From Zygnema cylindricum (Eukaryota; Streptophyta; Zygnematophyceae; Zygnematales; Zygnemataceae), in contig JBBHKE010002870.1 of NCBI GenBank assembly GCA_037447655.1, positions 316,077-380,076 of the forward strand: a stretch of 64,000 bases of DNA, in the 5' to 3' direction. The position numbers were made by a program, and so were the translations under genes. Below the pieces are notes generated by a model that was not told the origin of the DNA, ran no database searches, and worked only from the letters and a program-made list of their open reading frames with translations. Position 1 is the stretch's first letter. Every line of letters begins with the position of its first letter. Positions 1-10,194 of the stretch are shown in pieces.

Positions 1-659
1 GGCCAAAATGTCGACACATGTCAAATCCGGATTCGGTGCCATAATCTCCGGAGATTCCACAATCCAAGGGAATTTCGCCACGCGTCATTCGATGTGGCGA
101 TGGCCACAAACCGCCGAAATCTTCCTCCGCGATCTCGGCGCTAATCCTGGCCGTCCGATTAAATTCGGCTTTAATCGTAGCCATAATAAATACATGCGTG
201 CTATTTGTTTCATTTACGAAACAAATGCGCCGTACTGATTTTTGTCCGTACCGTAAGTCGTACATTATATATTACTGGATCTATGTATCCCGTAATTCAT
301 TTCAGTTAAATGGTTTATCGCACGTATACATATTTAAATAAATATCAAACTATATGCTACGTAACACTATCGCTAGACTTAACGGCTAAGGCTACCGGCT
401 ATATCCTATCTGCCGTCCGGAAGGTACAAGGATCAAAACCTGCCGCCGGCACATACCTTTTAATTAAATAAATAAACCCTAATATAAATTCCCGTAAACC
501 TCAGGATAGCCAAGGCAGCCATGGCTCTAGCTTTCTCTCCAATTTCTCAGTGACTGCGACAAGTTTGAGAGTTGGAGAGAGAAGTTAGAGATAGACTGCC
601 TCGACTTCTATATTTCTTTTCAGACCTAGAAAATACTAATAAAACCATTAGTTTCTACA
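1..659 (-). repeat. 3' LTR of element A (partial, cut by window start)
   Basis: This stretch repeats 5400-6058 almost base for base. Read on the minus strand it starts TGTAGAAAC at 659, directly after the polypurine tract AAAATAAGGGGAG (660-672). The other end lies outside the window; the full LTR is about 1047 bp in the 5' copy. It holds a tRNA T-arm-like motif near 425-450, antisense to the element. The few differences between the two LTRs suggest a fairly recent insertion. Confidence 0.93.
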
Positions 660-672
660 CTCCCCTTATTTT
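660..672 (-). promoter_or_regulatory. Polypurine tract of element A
   Basis: On the minus strand it reads AAAATAAGGGGAG and abuts the TGTAGAAAC start of the 3' LTR. The same tract sits before the 3' LTRs of C (8717-8729), B (36028-36040) and K (40398-40410), as expected for the plus-strand DNA primer. Confidence 0.9.
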
Positions 673-2295
673 CTAGTCAATCTTTAATTTCAGACCACAC
701 TTCTCCCTGCAAAAAATTAACTTAGGGGAAGGCACAGGTTTGGTCATCATATCTGCTACCATCTCACTATCTGGTCTGTACTCTAAACTGATTATTTTGT
801 TTTCTACTTTCTCTCTAACAAAGTTGAGTCTGATGTCCATGTGTTTGGCTTTAAAATGGTGTTTAGGATTGGCAGAAATAGCGATTGTTGCCTGATTATC
901 ACAAAATATTTTCTGCACACCACTCTTAAGGTGACCAAGCTCACCAAGCAAAGACTTGACCCACATCAATTCTTTTACAGCAGAGCAAGAGGCCATATAC
1001 TCAGCCTCCATGGTGGACTGAGCAATAACCTTTTGCTGTTTGCTACTCCAACAGCAAGCCCCATCACCCACATATAATACATATCCAGAAGTACATCTCC
1101 TCATCGGAGCATCACCATAACTGGCATCACTCCAAGTAGTGATGTCAGTATTCTCCCCACCCAAATGCAACCATAGATCTCTAGTTCCTACCAAGTATCT
1201 AAGGACTCTCTTAGCTGCCTCCCAATCCTTCTTAGTGGGAGCATTTAGACTTCTACTCAGCACTCCTACAGCTGCAGCTAAATCCGGCCGGGTACAATTC
1301 ATAAAATAGATTAGACTTCCCACTACTTGCCTGTAAGGAATAGTCTGCATGAACTTCTGTTCATCAGGAGATAATTCCTCGTCTAAGACTATGACTCCTT
1401 CTTCCTCACTCCCCTCACTTCCCTTCTTCAACTCCATTGGAGTTGTACAACTATTAGCTTTATCCATTTGAAATTTTTCAAGCATGTTCCCTATTGCTTC
1501 CTTTTGAGTCAATCTTATAATTTTCCTTTTTCGGTCTCTCTCTACTTGAATTCCCAAAATATATTTTGCTTCCCCCATATCCTTCATTTCAAATCTCCCC
1601 TTAAGATCGGTTTTCAGTTTATTAATTTTTTCCATTGATTTACTTAAAACAAGCAAATCATCAACATAAATTGCAATAAATATAAAACCTTCCTCATCTT
1701 CGAAAACATAGATTGAGTGATCTGAGCTGATCCGAATATATCGTAGACCGGTAAGAAACTCATCAAGCTTCTTATTCCACTGTCGAGGCGCCTGTTTCAA
1801 ACCATAAAGAGATTTAATCAGCCGGCATACCTTACTCTCCTCTCCTTCTTCCACAAACCCTTCGGGTTGTCGCATGAAGATCTCCTCTTCCAATTCTCCA
1901 TGCAAAAAGGCTGTTTTGATGTCCATCTGGTGCACTTCCATGTCTTCCGCCGCTGCTAAACTGAGAAGTATGCGGACGGAGGGAAATCTGGCCACCGGGG
2001 CAAAGGTTTCCTCGTAGTCAATTCCTTCCTTTTGTGTAAATCCCTTTGCCACTAATCTGGCCTTGTAACGCTCGATTGTGTTATCTGGGTTCAGTTTTAG
2101 TTTGAAAACCCACTTACAACCAATTGGTTTTCGGTTAGGTGGACAGTCCACCAGCTCCCAAGTATCGGCTGCCATGATTGAAGCCATCTCCTCATTGATG
2201 GTTGTCTTCCACCGGTTTCTTTCTGGACAAGTCATCGCCTCTCCATAAGTTTGAGGTTCATCTTGATGAGATAGTTTAGTTACCTTGTTATTAAC
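673..2295 (-). CDS. Copia element A: reverse transcriptase and RNase H part of Pol
   Basis: This is the C-terminal part of a Ty1/copia polyprotein, which copies element RNA into cDNA inside virus-like particles. The longest ATG-started piece is 520 aa (from 2235). In order it shows the copia RT core (KARLVAKGFTQKEGIDYEE), MDIKTAFLHGELEEEIFMRQ, YGLKQAPRQWNKKLDEF, the catalytic YVDD (about 1657-1668) and an RNase H domain with SDASYGD, STMEAEYM and KHMDIRL. It is in the same frame as the upstream gag-PR-INT frame and is separated from it only by the TAG at 2296-2298. All key residues are present, so this is the best-preserved RT in the window. It ends just before the polypurine tract and 3' LTR. 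Confidence 0.95.
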   Translation of the reverse strand, partial: VNNKVTKLSHQDEPQTYGEAMTCPERNRWKTTINEEMASIMAADTWELVDCPPNRKPIGCKWVFKLKLNPDNTIERYKARLVAKGFTQKEGIDYEETFAPVARFPSVRILLSLAAAEDMEVHQMDIKTAFLHGELEEEIFMRQPEGFVEEGEESKVCRLIKSLYGLKQAPRQWNKKLDEFLTGLRYIRISSDHSIYVFEDEEGFIFIAIYVDDLLVLSKSMEKINKLKTDLKGRFEMKDMGEAKYILGIQVERDRKRKIIRLTQKEAIGNMLEKFQMDKANSCTTPMELKKGSEGSEEEGVIVLDEELSPDEQKFMQTIPYRQVVGSLIYFMNCTRPDLAAAVGVLSRSLNAPTKKDWEAAKRVLRYLVGTRDLWLHLGGENTDITTWSDASYGDAPMRRCTSGYVLYVGDGACCWSSKQQKVIAQSTMEAEYMASCSAVKELMWVKSLLGELGHLKSGVQKIFCDNQATIAISANPKHHFKAKHMDIRLNFVREKVENKIISLEYRPDSEMVADMMTKPVPSPKLIFCREKCGLKLKID

Positions 2296-5031
2296 CTATT
2301 TTTCTTGCAGTCTTTTGCTACTTCTCCTCCCCCCTTCAAAATCTGAGGCCGGAATAGATGGTTCTCGTGGATTCTTTCGAACAAACTCGGCTTCTCCCCT
2401 ATCCGTTGATTCCGAATCAATTTCCACCACGTCTTCCGTTTCGGGTAGAGTTGTCACTGGAATTTCCACAGCCGAGTCCTTTTCGTTCTGATTTGTACCT
2501 GCAAGAATGTCATCTTCTCTAAAACCTGGATAGTTGGGAAGCTCAAAGTCATCGGAATTTTCTGACTCAAATCTGATTTTTACTGGCTTCGTATATTTGA
2601 AGGGATCCACAGATTTTCCTTCATCCATAACTACTAGATGCTTTACTAAGATTATATCTTCCCTTTTTAGATCATAAACTCTATATCCTTTAACATCCTC
2701 ATCATATCCTAATAAGTATCCCGGTTTTCCTTTAGGATCTAGCTTCCAATTGGACCGATCAGTATCTAGACTGAATACTTGACTGCCGAAAACCTTTAAG
2801 TGAGATATGTCTGGTTTCCGGCCTGTCCATCTCTCATAACGTGTTTGATCTTTTATAGCTGAAGTAAGAACTCTATTCTTCAGGTAATTAGCACAGTTCA
2901 TTGCTTCTGCCCAAAACCTTTTTCCTATCTTTTTATCCGACAACATACTTCTAGCACTATCACTTAGTGTTCTATTTGACCTTTCAGCTACCCCATTCTG
3001 TTCAGGATTTTCTGGAACTGTCTTTTGGTGTTGGACCCCATCTTCCCTCAGAAAATCCTCAAACTGGTTAGAAGTATACTCTCCACCATTGTCACTCCTT
3101 ACTCTCTTGATTGGAGTTTCATGGAGTTTTTCGCTCCATGCTTTATATTGTCTAAAACAATCCTCAGCTTCTGACTTGTTTTTCAAAAAATACACCCGAG
3201 AATACCGAGACCAATCATCAGTTATAGTCATCATAAATCTCTTCCCCCCCGGTGAGGGCACTCTAGCCGGTCCCCAAATATCTGTGTGTACTAGATCTAG
3301 AAGTTTTTCTCCCTTGTAGGTGGTTGTTTTAGGAAAGGGTAATCTGTGTGCTTTACCTTGAGCACACCCACTACAATCACTTATATTATCACTCTCACTG
3401 AACTGAATCCCTTCCACCACTCCCATCTTTTTCATCTCTCTTAACTTATCTAGATTCACATGCCCAAGCCTCTTATGCCACATCATAATATCATGAACAC
3501 CAGCATAATAAAGTTTCTTCTTTTCATTACTTAAAACCAGCCTAAACATCCCATGGCTACCTTTCTCAGCAATGAAATAGACATCCTCCTCAAAACTAGC
3601 AGTAAAGACTCCTTCCCTAATGCTAGTGAAAAAATCCTTATCATCTAATACTGATGTAGAGATAAGGTTTTTGTTCAGCTCCGGAATAAACAATACATCG
3701 GAGAATGTTAATATGGATGTCTTTCCTTCTACTAACACTTTAAGATCTACCGATCCTACAAGAGTAGTGGTGACTATCCTCCCATCCCCGTACTCTATCT
3801 CTACGGTGAAAATCTTTCTTATCTTAGTGAGCAGGTGCCTATCCTTACACATGTGCATTGAGGCACCTGAATCTATAATCCAGCCTGCTTCACCTTTCAA
3901 TCCACCGTAAGCACATTTCTGCCTTCGTGGAATTTCGACCTCATTTTTCGCCTCCAACTCCTCATCCAAAAAGAGCTCATCGTCCTCGTCCTCGGATTCC
4001 GCCTCAAGTACCTGTGTGACAAGGGCCTTTTTCTTTCCTCTCGGGGTACCACCAGTCTGCCCCTCCTTTAACCGAAGCTCGGTTAGCTTAGTGCACTCTG
4101 CCATATAGTGCCCCGGTTTCTTACAAAAATGACATAAACCTTTGGGAGCCCTTGGTTCAAACTCGTCGGTATGTTTTTTCTGCTCCCTACCCCCATAGTT
4201 TCCGACCGGTTTTCGGGAATCCCTGTTCCTCCAATCAGTCGCAGTTGCCAAGGCTTGGCCACTCTTCCCTCCCCTTCGGATCTCAATTGTATTCTCTTGA
4301 ACGAGAATCATCCCTACCACTGAGTTCCATATCCACCTTGAGTCAGGCAAGTCCTGCACACGGTAAACTATGTTCACGAACTCATCAGGTAACTTCATCA
4401 GTAAACAGTTAACCTTTTCTTTTTCACTAAAAAATTTTCCCGCACTCTCTAGCTCCATGAAGAGTGTAGCAAGCTCATTGCAAAAATCCAACATATTTCC
4501 CCCTTTGTATACATACTCCTTAACTTTCTGATCAGCCAACTGTTGTTGCTGAATCGTACCACTTCGGTACATCTCTATAAGAGCCATCCAAAGATCGGAT
4601 GCCCTTTCTACCTGCAAATGAGGACATGCAAGTCCTTGAGTGAGATGGCGTAGGATGAAGTGCTTTGCCGCCATATTGTTGAAGTCCCTGGTTTCAGTAT
4701 CATTCTCCTCGTTCCTCGGAATAGGTGACATGAATGCTAAACCAGTTGCTATTGGTGTGGTCGCCTCCTTCTCTTTTCCTTTGTCCACCACCTCTCCTTC
4801 CTTTGTTTCCTCCGTTGAAGGTGAATCCTCTTTCCTGGTGAATCTGCTTCCTCCAAACCCTGGAGGAATTCCAAGACTTGATGGACGCCCCAATCGTCCA
4901 CTCACTATCCCCCAAAAGCTTTTTTCGCATAGAGCTCCTATCATCATACTTTCCCAGTATATGAAGCCTGTTCCATTAAAGATTCGTACCCTAGAGGGTG
5001 GGCCCATAACCTGAAACTCTGAGACCTCCAT
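2296..5031 (-). CDS. Copia element A: Gag, protease and integrase
   Basis: A 911-aa frame. Residues 1-7 (MEVSEFQ) are encoded by the end of the 5' LTR and the next residues (VMGPPS) by the primer-binding site. Then come a UBN2-like gag body, a CCHC zinc knuckle (CHFCKKPGHYMAEC, about 298-312), the aspartic protease motif WIIDSGASMHMC (about 382-394), the integrase zinc module (HKRLGH about 516, CSGCAQGK about 552) and the integrase core: D in HTDIWGPA (about 581), D in SDNGGEY (about 644), E in NPEQNGVAER (about 677). It stops at a TAG after RRSSKRLQEK. The RT frame continues in phase, so the ancestral product was probably one polyprotein of about 1450 aa. The TAG is either an inactivating CAG-to-TAG change or a readthrough stop; element E has the same TAG at the same place. 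Confidence 0.95.
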   Translation of the reverse strand: MEVSEFQVMGPPSRVRIFNGTGFIYWESMMIGALCEKSFWGIVSGRLGRPSSLGIPPGFGGSRFTRKEDSPSTEETKEGEVVDKGKEKEATTPIATGLAFMSPIPRNEENDTETRDFNNMAAKHFILRHLTQGLACPHLQVERASDLWMALIEMYRSGTIQQQQLADQKVKEYVYKGGNMLDFCNELATLFMELESAGKFFSEKEKVNCLLMKLPDEFVNIVYRVQDLPDSRWIWNSVVGMILVQENTIEIRRGGKSGQALATATDWRNRDSRKPVGNYGGREQKKHTDEFEPRAPKGLCHFCKKPGHYMAECTKLTELRLKEGQTGGTPRGKKKALVTQVLEAESEDEDDELFLDEELEAKNEVEIPRRQKCAYGGLKGEAGWIIDSGASMHMCKDRHLLTKIRKIFTVEIEYGDGRIVTTTLVGSVDLKVLVEGKTSILTFSDVLFIPELNKNLISTSVLDDKDFFTSIREGVFTASFEEDVYFIAEKGSHGMFRLVLSNEKKKLYYAGVHDIMMWHKRLGHVNLDKLREMKKMGVVEGIQFSESDNISDCSGCAQGKAHRLPFPKTTTYKGEKLLDLVHTDIWGPARVPSPGGKRFMMTITDDWSRYSRVYFLKNKSEAEDCFRQYKAWSEKLHETPIKRVRSDNGGEYTSNQFEDFLREDGVQHQKTVPENPEQNGVAERSNRTLSDSARSMLSDKKIGKRFWAEAMNCANYLKNRVLTSAIKDQTRYERWTGRKPDISHLKVFGSQVFSLDTDRSNWKLDPKGKPGYLLGYDEDVKGYRVYDLKREDIILVKHLVVMDEGKSVDPFKYTKPVKIRFESENSDDFELPNYPGFREDDILAGTNQNEKDSAVEIPVTTLPETEDVVEIDSESTDRGEAEFVRKNPREPSIPASDFEGGRRSSKRLQEK
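4997..5011 (-). promoter_or_regulatory. Primer-binding site of element A (half-tRNA iMet type)
   Basis: On the minus strand it reads GGTTATGGGCCCACC directly after the LTR-terminal CA. This is the complement of the anticodon stem-loop of initiator tRNA-Met, the primer mode known from Drosophila copia, and not of the tRNA 3' end. The ATG inside it is in frame with gag. Confidence 0.85.
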
Positions 5032-6058
5032 AAGTCCTCAGAGTGGACAGCTTCCAAGAAGCCTCTAGGATAATCCTGACCCCTTTTTGTTTAAGCAAAA
5101 ATAACTGCCACCCTGGCAGACAAAAACTCTGACCAACTTCACCCCTGTGAAGGCAAGACTCCCCTGAGTCGATAGCAAAAAGAATCTCTGAATTTTCTCC
5201 CCTGAGCAGTAAGTTATGGAGGGTCAAAGTTGACCTTTTGTACAGAAGCTCTCTGGGAGAGGGGGTCCTATCTTCTAATTTTTCTAAGTCCTATCTCACT
5301 CACAGACTCTATCTACTGATGTACGGAACCAATCAGAATTGAGTCCCGTACGCAAAAGTACAGCTGCTGGCGTACTTTATGTATGGACATTGTACGACAT
5401 GGCAAAATGTCGACACATGTCAAATCCGGATTCGGTGCCATAATCTCCGGAGATTCCACAATCCAACGGAATTTCGCCACGCGTCATCCGATGTGGCGAT
5501 GGCCACAAACCGCCGAAATCTTCCTCCGCGATCTCGGCGCTAATCCCGGCCGTCCGATTAAATTCGGCTTTAATCGTAGCCGTAATAAATACATGCGCGG
5601 TATTTGTTTCATTTACGAAACAAATGCGCGGTACTGATTTTTGTCCGTACCGTAAGTCGTACATTATATATTACTGGATCTATGTATCCCGTAATTCATT
5701 TCAGTTAAATGGTTTATCGCACGTATACATATTTAAATAAATATCAAACTATATGCTACGTAACACTACCGCTAGACTTAACGGCTAAGGCTACCGGCTA
5801 TATCCTATCTGCCGGCCGGCAGGTACAAGGATCAAATCCTGCCGCCGGCACATACATTTTAATTAAATAAATAAACCCTAATATAAATTCCCGTAAACCT
5901 CAGGATAGCCAAGGCAGCCATGGCTCTAGCTTCCTCTCTAATTTCTCAGTGACTGCGACAAGTTTGAGAGTTGGAGAGAGAAGTTAGAGATAGACTGCCT
6001 CGACTTCTATATTTCTTTTCAGACCTAGAAAATACTAATAAAAACATTAGTTTCTACA
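5012..6058 (-). repeat. 5' LTR of element A
   Basis: 1047 bp, starting TGTAGAAAC at 6058 and ending GAGTTTCA at 5012 on the minus strand. It contains the U3-start inverted repeat (about 5920-6000), a tRNA-like segment (about 5770-5850), two small hairpins in U5 (about 5137-5170) and the gag start codon at 5031. The flanking 5 bp on the right is ACAAC; the other target-site copy is outside the window. Confidence 0.93.
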
Positions 6059-6147
6059 ACAACGTACGGAAATTTCTAACAAGTGGCGTTTCATTTCAGC
6101 GCGCGAAGTTTGAAAGAAATTTGTACAATTCAACATTACAACAAAGT
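6059..6147. other. Spacer between head-to-head LTRs
   Basis: 89 bp between the U3 ends of A (minus) and C (plus). No gene or motif was recognised; it may be older sequence into which A or C inserted. Confidence 0.6.
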
Positions 6148-7552
6148 TGTTGATATTTGTGTATTCTCTAGGTCTATATTAGGATATAAAAAGGCAGAGG
6201 CAGTCTGCCTCTTACTCCTTTCTCCAAGCCCCCACACTTTTCGTAGTCACTGAAGGCTAGAGAGGAAAATAGAGTCATGGCTGCCAAAGCTCTTTAAGAG
6301 ACAAAGAGTAGGTTTGGTAGATTTTTCCAAAATAGTGATTGACGGACATAGGATTTGATCTTGGTACCTACCATCCATCACATCACCCGAAGCCGTTAAT
6401 TTTAACCTGTAGCGTAGGACCAATGCTAAAGTAAATAGAGTACGACAATTATATAAATGTGAACGAGGCAACACGTTCCATTTAACATATCACCCGACGG
6501 ACTATAAACGGAAATAAACGAGACCACAGTAATTCCATACTACACGAAATTAACGTGATGACATTTTATTTCGACTGTCGGGATAAACATCTGATTTGAA
6601 TCAACGGCCGTGGTGCGAGCCGAGATTTCAAAGTGGGTGACTTGGCGTTTTCAGGCACGGCTACTCCGGATGACACGTGGCAAGATCCTAAAGGATTGCG
6701 ATATCTTTGGAACGCGAGATGACAAGTCTGCATATGACAAATGTCACATTATGGCGATGTTGTAAATGGACCGTACAGAAAGTACTCCGGCGCCTATACT
6801 TTCTTATACGGTACACTCAATAGATTGGTCCGTACCTCAGTAGGTTCCGTGTTAATGAGAATTTCAACGGTCAACACAGAACGACAACCGTTGAAATTCA
6901 ACACTCAACAAAGATTAAATTCCACACGCCCAAACGACACGTGGCATCATCATATAGGATGCTGGAGAAGAAAGGGATAGAACGGCGACGACTTATTCGC
7001 CACGTGGCACACCGAGAGTGGTGCCGCATAATTCCGTACATAAAGTACGGTGGCTACTCTACTTTGAATGTACATTATGTAGTGTGCAATAATCTGAATT
7101 GACTACAGGGGCTATGAGAGGTTTTGGGAATTGGAACTTTTTTGGTAGATAGCCGCGTTTCTCTGAGAGCACCCATGTATAAAAAGCTCACTTTGAGCAG
7201 CCATAACTATCAACTCAGTAGACCATTTTAGTAAATCTTTTTGCCGAGAACTCAAGGGATTCTAGGCTACACATCGGTGTAGTCGGTCAAAATTTCTTCC
7301 TGCCAGGGTAGCGGCATTTCTAATGGAAAGTCAAAGTGGGGAATGTTGTCTAAAACTCATAGTCTAAGTTTGCATTTTGTGGTGGAACTGAGCACAGATG
7401 AAGTCTTATTTCACAATGGTGAAGTTGTATTTGGGTTTTGATTGTCAGGGTGTCAGTCATTTGGGTTTATATCAACTTGGAGTCGGCACTATCTAGATTA
7501 GTTTCTTTTGGATGTGCAAATTCTCTGGGAGAATGGAGCCCATAGAAGTTCA
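6148..7552 (+). repeat. 5' LTR of element C
   Basis: Starts TGTTGATATTTG and ends at CA before GGTTATGGGCCCACC (7553-7567). At 1405 bp it is longer than other family I LTRs; an extra segment around 7290-7500 is shared only with the solo LTR at 27970-29113, so these two form a subfamily. Visible parts are a tRNA T-arm-like motif (about 6347-6375), a TATA box (GTATAAAAA, about 7176) and a U5 hairpin CTACAC/GTGTAG (7267-7282). The gag ATG (MEPIEVQ) is at 7533, inside the LTR. Confidence 0.88.
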
Positions 7553-8716
7553 GGTTATGGGCCCACCATCTAGGGAGCCTATGTTTGGTGGAAAAGACTT
7601 CACTTATTGGGAGTTTACGTTGGAGGGATTGCTTTTCAAAAAGCACTTGTGGGGAATTGTTTCGGGACAAGTGAGTTGTCCGCCACCCGACATTGGTGGA
7701 ACTCACTATAGAGATTCATGTGGCGCTTTCTAGAAAACCAATCGAAGATCAGATGTAACGGAAGGTGAAGGGAAAATCATTGCCATGGAAGAGGGAAAAG
7801 GAGAAAAGGGAAAAAGAACACCTATAGTGAGGTAAAATGGAGAAGAGAGAAAAACACACAAAGATTCCACGAAAGCAACATTCTGCTTTTGGAGGTAAAA
7901 TGGAAGTAAAGGGAAGGAAGGTACTTCAGAGAGTTAGACATGATGAGGATGTCAAGGAGTGTAGAAAGTATGACATAGAAATGAGAAAGACAGATCTAGG
8001 ATCCTTAATTGAAAAAGGGAAAAATAAAAATAATAAGGATTATTTTATAGATATTTTTAAAAACAAACAAAATGGTCGGAAAATGAGACTTCAACAGATC
8101 CTGAGGAAATGGGAGAAGTAAATCTAGAGGGGGTTTTAAAGGATAGTGGAGAAGAGGAATATTTAATGAAAGGTTTAGGGGAGGAGAAATATATAATGGG
8201 AATAAAATTAGAGAGTGATAGTGGAAAGAATTACATGGGAGAGAATGAGGAAAGTTCAAAAAATATGGTAAGTATCATGGAAAAAAATATAATTACGAAA
8301 TACGTATATCTCATTAGGAGCTTAGCGAGGACACTTATTTTTGGGAAAATTTAGGGGGTTCCGGATTTGACATCACTAATGGGAGTGATGACATTTATGA
8401 AGGTGTGCTTCTAAAAGGGTTAGCATCTGGGCGTGTGTTGCAAAATGGAGATGGGGCTGGCTGTTTGAACTACAAGAGGGAAATCGGATTTTGTGTGGAT
8501 AGAAAACGGATAAGGTGGATAAAATCTTTGCTGGGATTTATGAAAAGTGGGATGCTAAATAAAATGTGTGATCAACAAGATGGAATGTTTATTTTAGCTC
8601 ATCTAATTGACCTTTTAAAATATGAGGGTATTTTCTTGAAGCTTTATGAAGGGAAGAGAAAAATAAAGGGAGGGGGTGTTTGTTTTTCTTTAAGGATTGA
8701 AAGGAAAATAGACTAG
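7533..8716 (+). pseudogene. Element C: severely shortened gag-pol remnant
   Basis: A copia polyprotein normally needs about 4.3 kb; here the space between the LTRs is about 1.2 kb. Gag starts normally (MEPIEVQ, VMGPPS, FTYWEF) up to about 7732. After that only short scraps remain, in order: KIPRKQHSAFGG near the protease (about 7860), DEDVKECRKYD from the integrase end (about 7940), GEEKYIMGIKLESD from RT (about 8185), and GDGAGC and RWIKSLLGF from RNase H (8450-8540). The order is kept while length is lost throughout, so many small deletions took place. No protein can be made. Its ends are intact, so it may have been mobilised in trans. Confidence 0.8.
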
Positions 8717-9355
8717 AAAATAAGGGGAGTTTTGATATTTGTGTATTTTCTAGGTCTATATTAGGATAGAAAATGGCAGAAGCAATTTGCGTATAACTCC
8801 CTTCTCCAGTCCCCCACACTTGTCGTAGTCAGTGAAAGCTAGAGAGGAAGTTAGAGTCATGGCTGCCAAAGCTCTTTAAGAGACAAATAGTAGGTTTGGT
8901 AATTTTTTCCAAAATAGTGATTGACGGACACAGGATTTGATCATGGTACCTACCGTCCATCAGATCACCCGTAGTTGTTAGCTTTAACCTGTAGGGTAAG
9001 TCCAATGCTAAAGTATATAGAGTACGACAATTATATAAATGTGAACGTCGCAACACATTCCATTTAACAGATTACGCAACGGACAATACACGCAAATGAA
9101 CTAGACCACAATAATTCCATACCGCACGAAATTAACGTGATGACATTTTTTTTCAACGGTCCGGATAAACATCTTATTTGAATTGGCGGTCGTGGTACGA
9201 GCCGGGATTTCGGAGTGGGCGACTTGGCGTTTTCAGGCACTGCCACTCCGGATGACACGTGTCATGATCTTAGAGGATTGCGCAATCTCCGCAACGCGAG
9301 ATGACAAGTCTCTATGTGACAAATGTCACATTATGGCGATGTCGTACATGGACCG
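8717..9355 (+). repeat. Polypurine tract and truncated 3' LTR of element C
   Basis: AAAATAAGGGGAG (8717-8729) is followed by TTTTGATATTTG, the LTR start with its TG mutated to TT. The LTR matches 6148 onward up to GACCG at 9355, where the LTR of element D begins (TGTTGTTTTT). The remaining C LTR sequence is not found after D, so it was lost. It contains an antisense tRNA T-arm-like motif at about 8930-8955. Confidence 0.85.
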
Positions 9356-10194
9356 TGTTGTTTTTCGAAAGCTTTAGTCCTCTCTATGTTCGAGTTGTGA
9401 GAGAGAGAGAGTTGTTCAAGACTTAGTTTATTTTTGGGTAAGTCCGGTTCAGTATTTGCCAGAAATAGTGTGACAGTGATATTAGGAGTTCACCGTTCAG
9501 TCACACTAACGACACGCGATCTGTGCTGCGAGGAATGCTTGAGTATGTCCTCTGTGGATATACATACATTCAGTAAGGACCACATGATTCTTGAGAGCAC
9601 ATCCATGGTGTCGAATTTCGTGATAAGACGGCTGACAGCTGCCGCCGACAACAGTTGACGAGGCGTGACTAGATTACGATTACTTTTTTTTATTATTGTG
9701 ATGTGATTGTCGGTGTAAATATTTGTTAGAACAGAATTTTGTCGGTAGTGAAATAGTTGATTAGTGTAAAATGCGTGATTTATGACATACCTTGTGTACA
9801 TAGGTATACTCACAGTATTGTTGTCAAACGTACGGCTAGAATGCCTCCGTACACTTTAGTATAGTTTCAGTATAAAGTAGGTCCTAGTAAATTTTGGAGT
9901 TAAGGAACAAATGATATGAAATACTGGACACTTAGTTTTATGGAATTTCACCTCAGAATCTTTCATAGATCTGTGAGCAGAATTGACTTAAATTTTGTAT
10001 GTATGTTCCTCTGTATGTTATCTACACTATAATAGATTTGTGGCACTATTCTATCCCTATATTGCAAGTTATTGTCGGTCAAAGTTGTTGTTCAGCCATC
10101 GGTCTTTGTGGAAGCTTTCTCTCTTGATTTGTTCTACAATGACTATTGTTGCCTCTTCTTCATCTTCAGTACCAGCAGTTGTCTCAGAAAAATA
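9356..10194 (+). repeat. 5' LTR of element D (family II)
   Basis: 839 bp. The start TGTTGTTTTTCGAAAG and the 3' half (CGTACGG, ATGCCTCCGTACA, TTAAGGAAC, GCAGAATTG, TGTTCCTCT) match the solo LTR at 51583-52425. Gag codons begin inside the LTR (ATG at 10139, MTIVASSSSSVPAVVSEK). The primer site after it is mutated (GGTCACCGGCCCGCC instead of GGTTATGGGCCCACC). D is inserted in the C 3' LTR. Confidence 0.82.

Noticed and set aside
8-238. Small ORFs repeated in LTRs (also at 5383, 9183 and 36598)
   Set aside because: They recur only because the LTR recurs; there are no domains and the frame is not kept between LTR copies.
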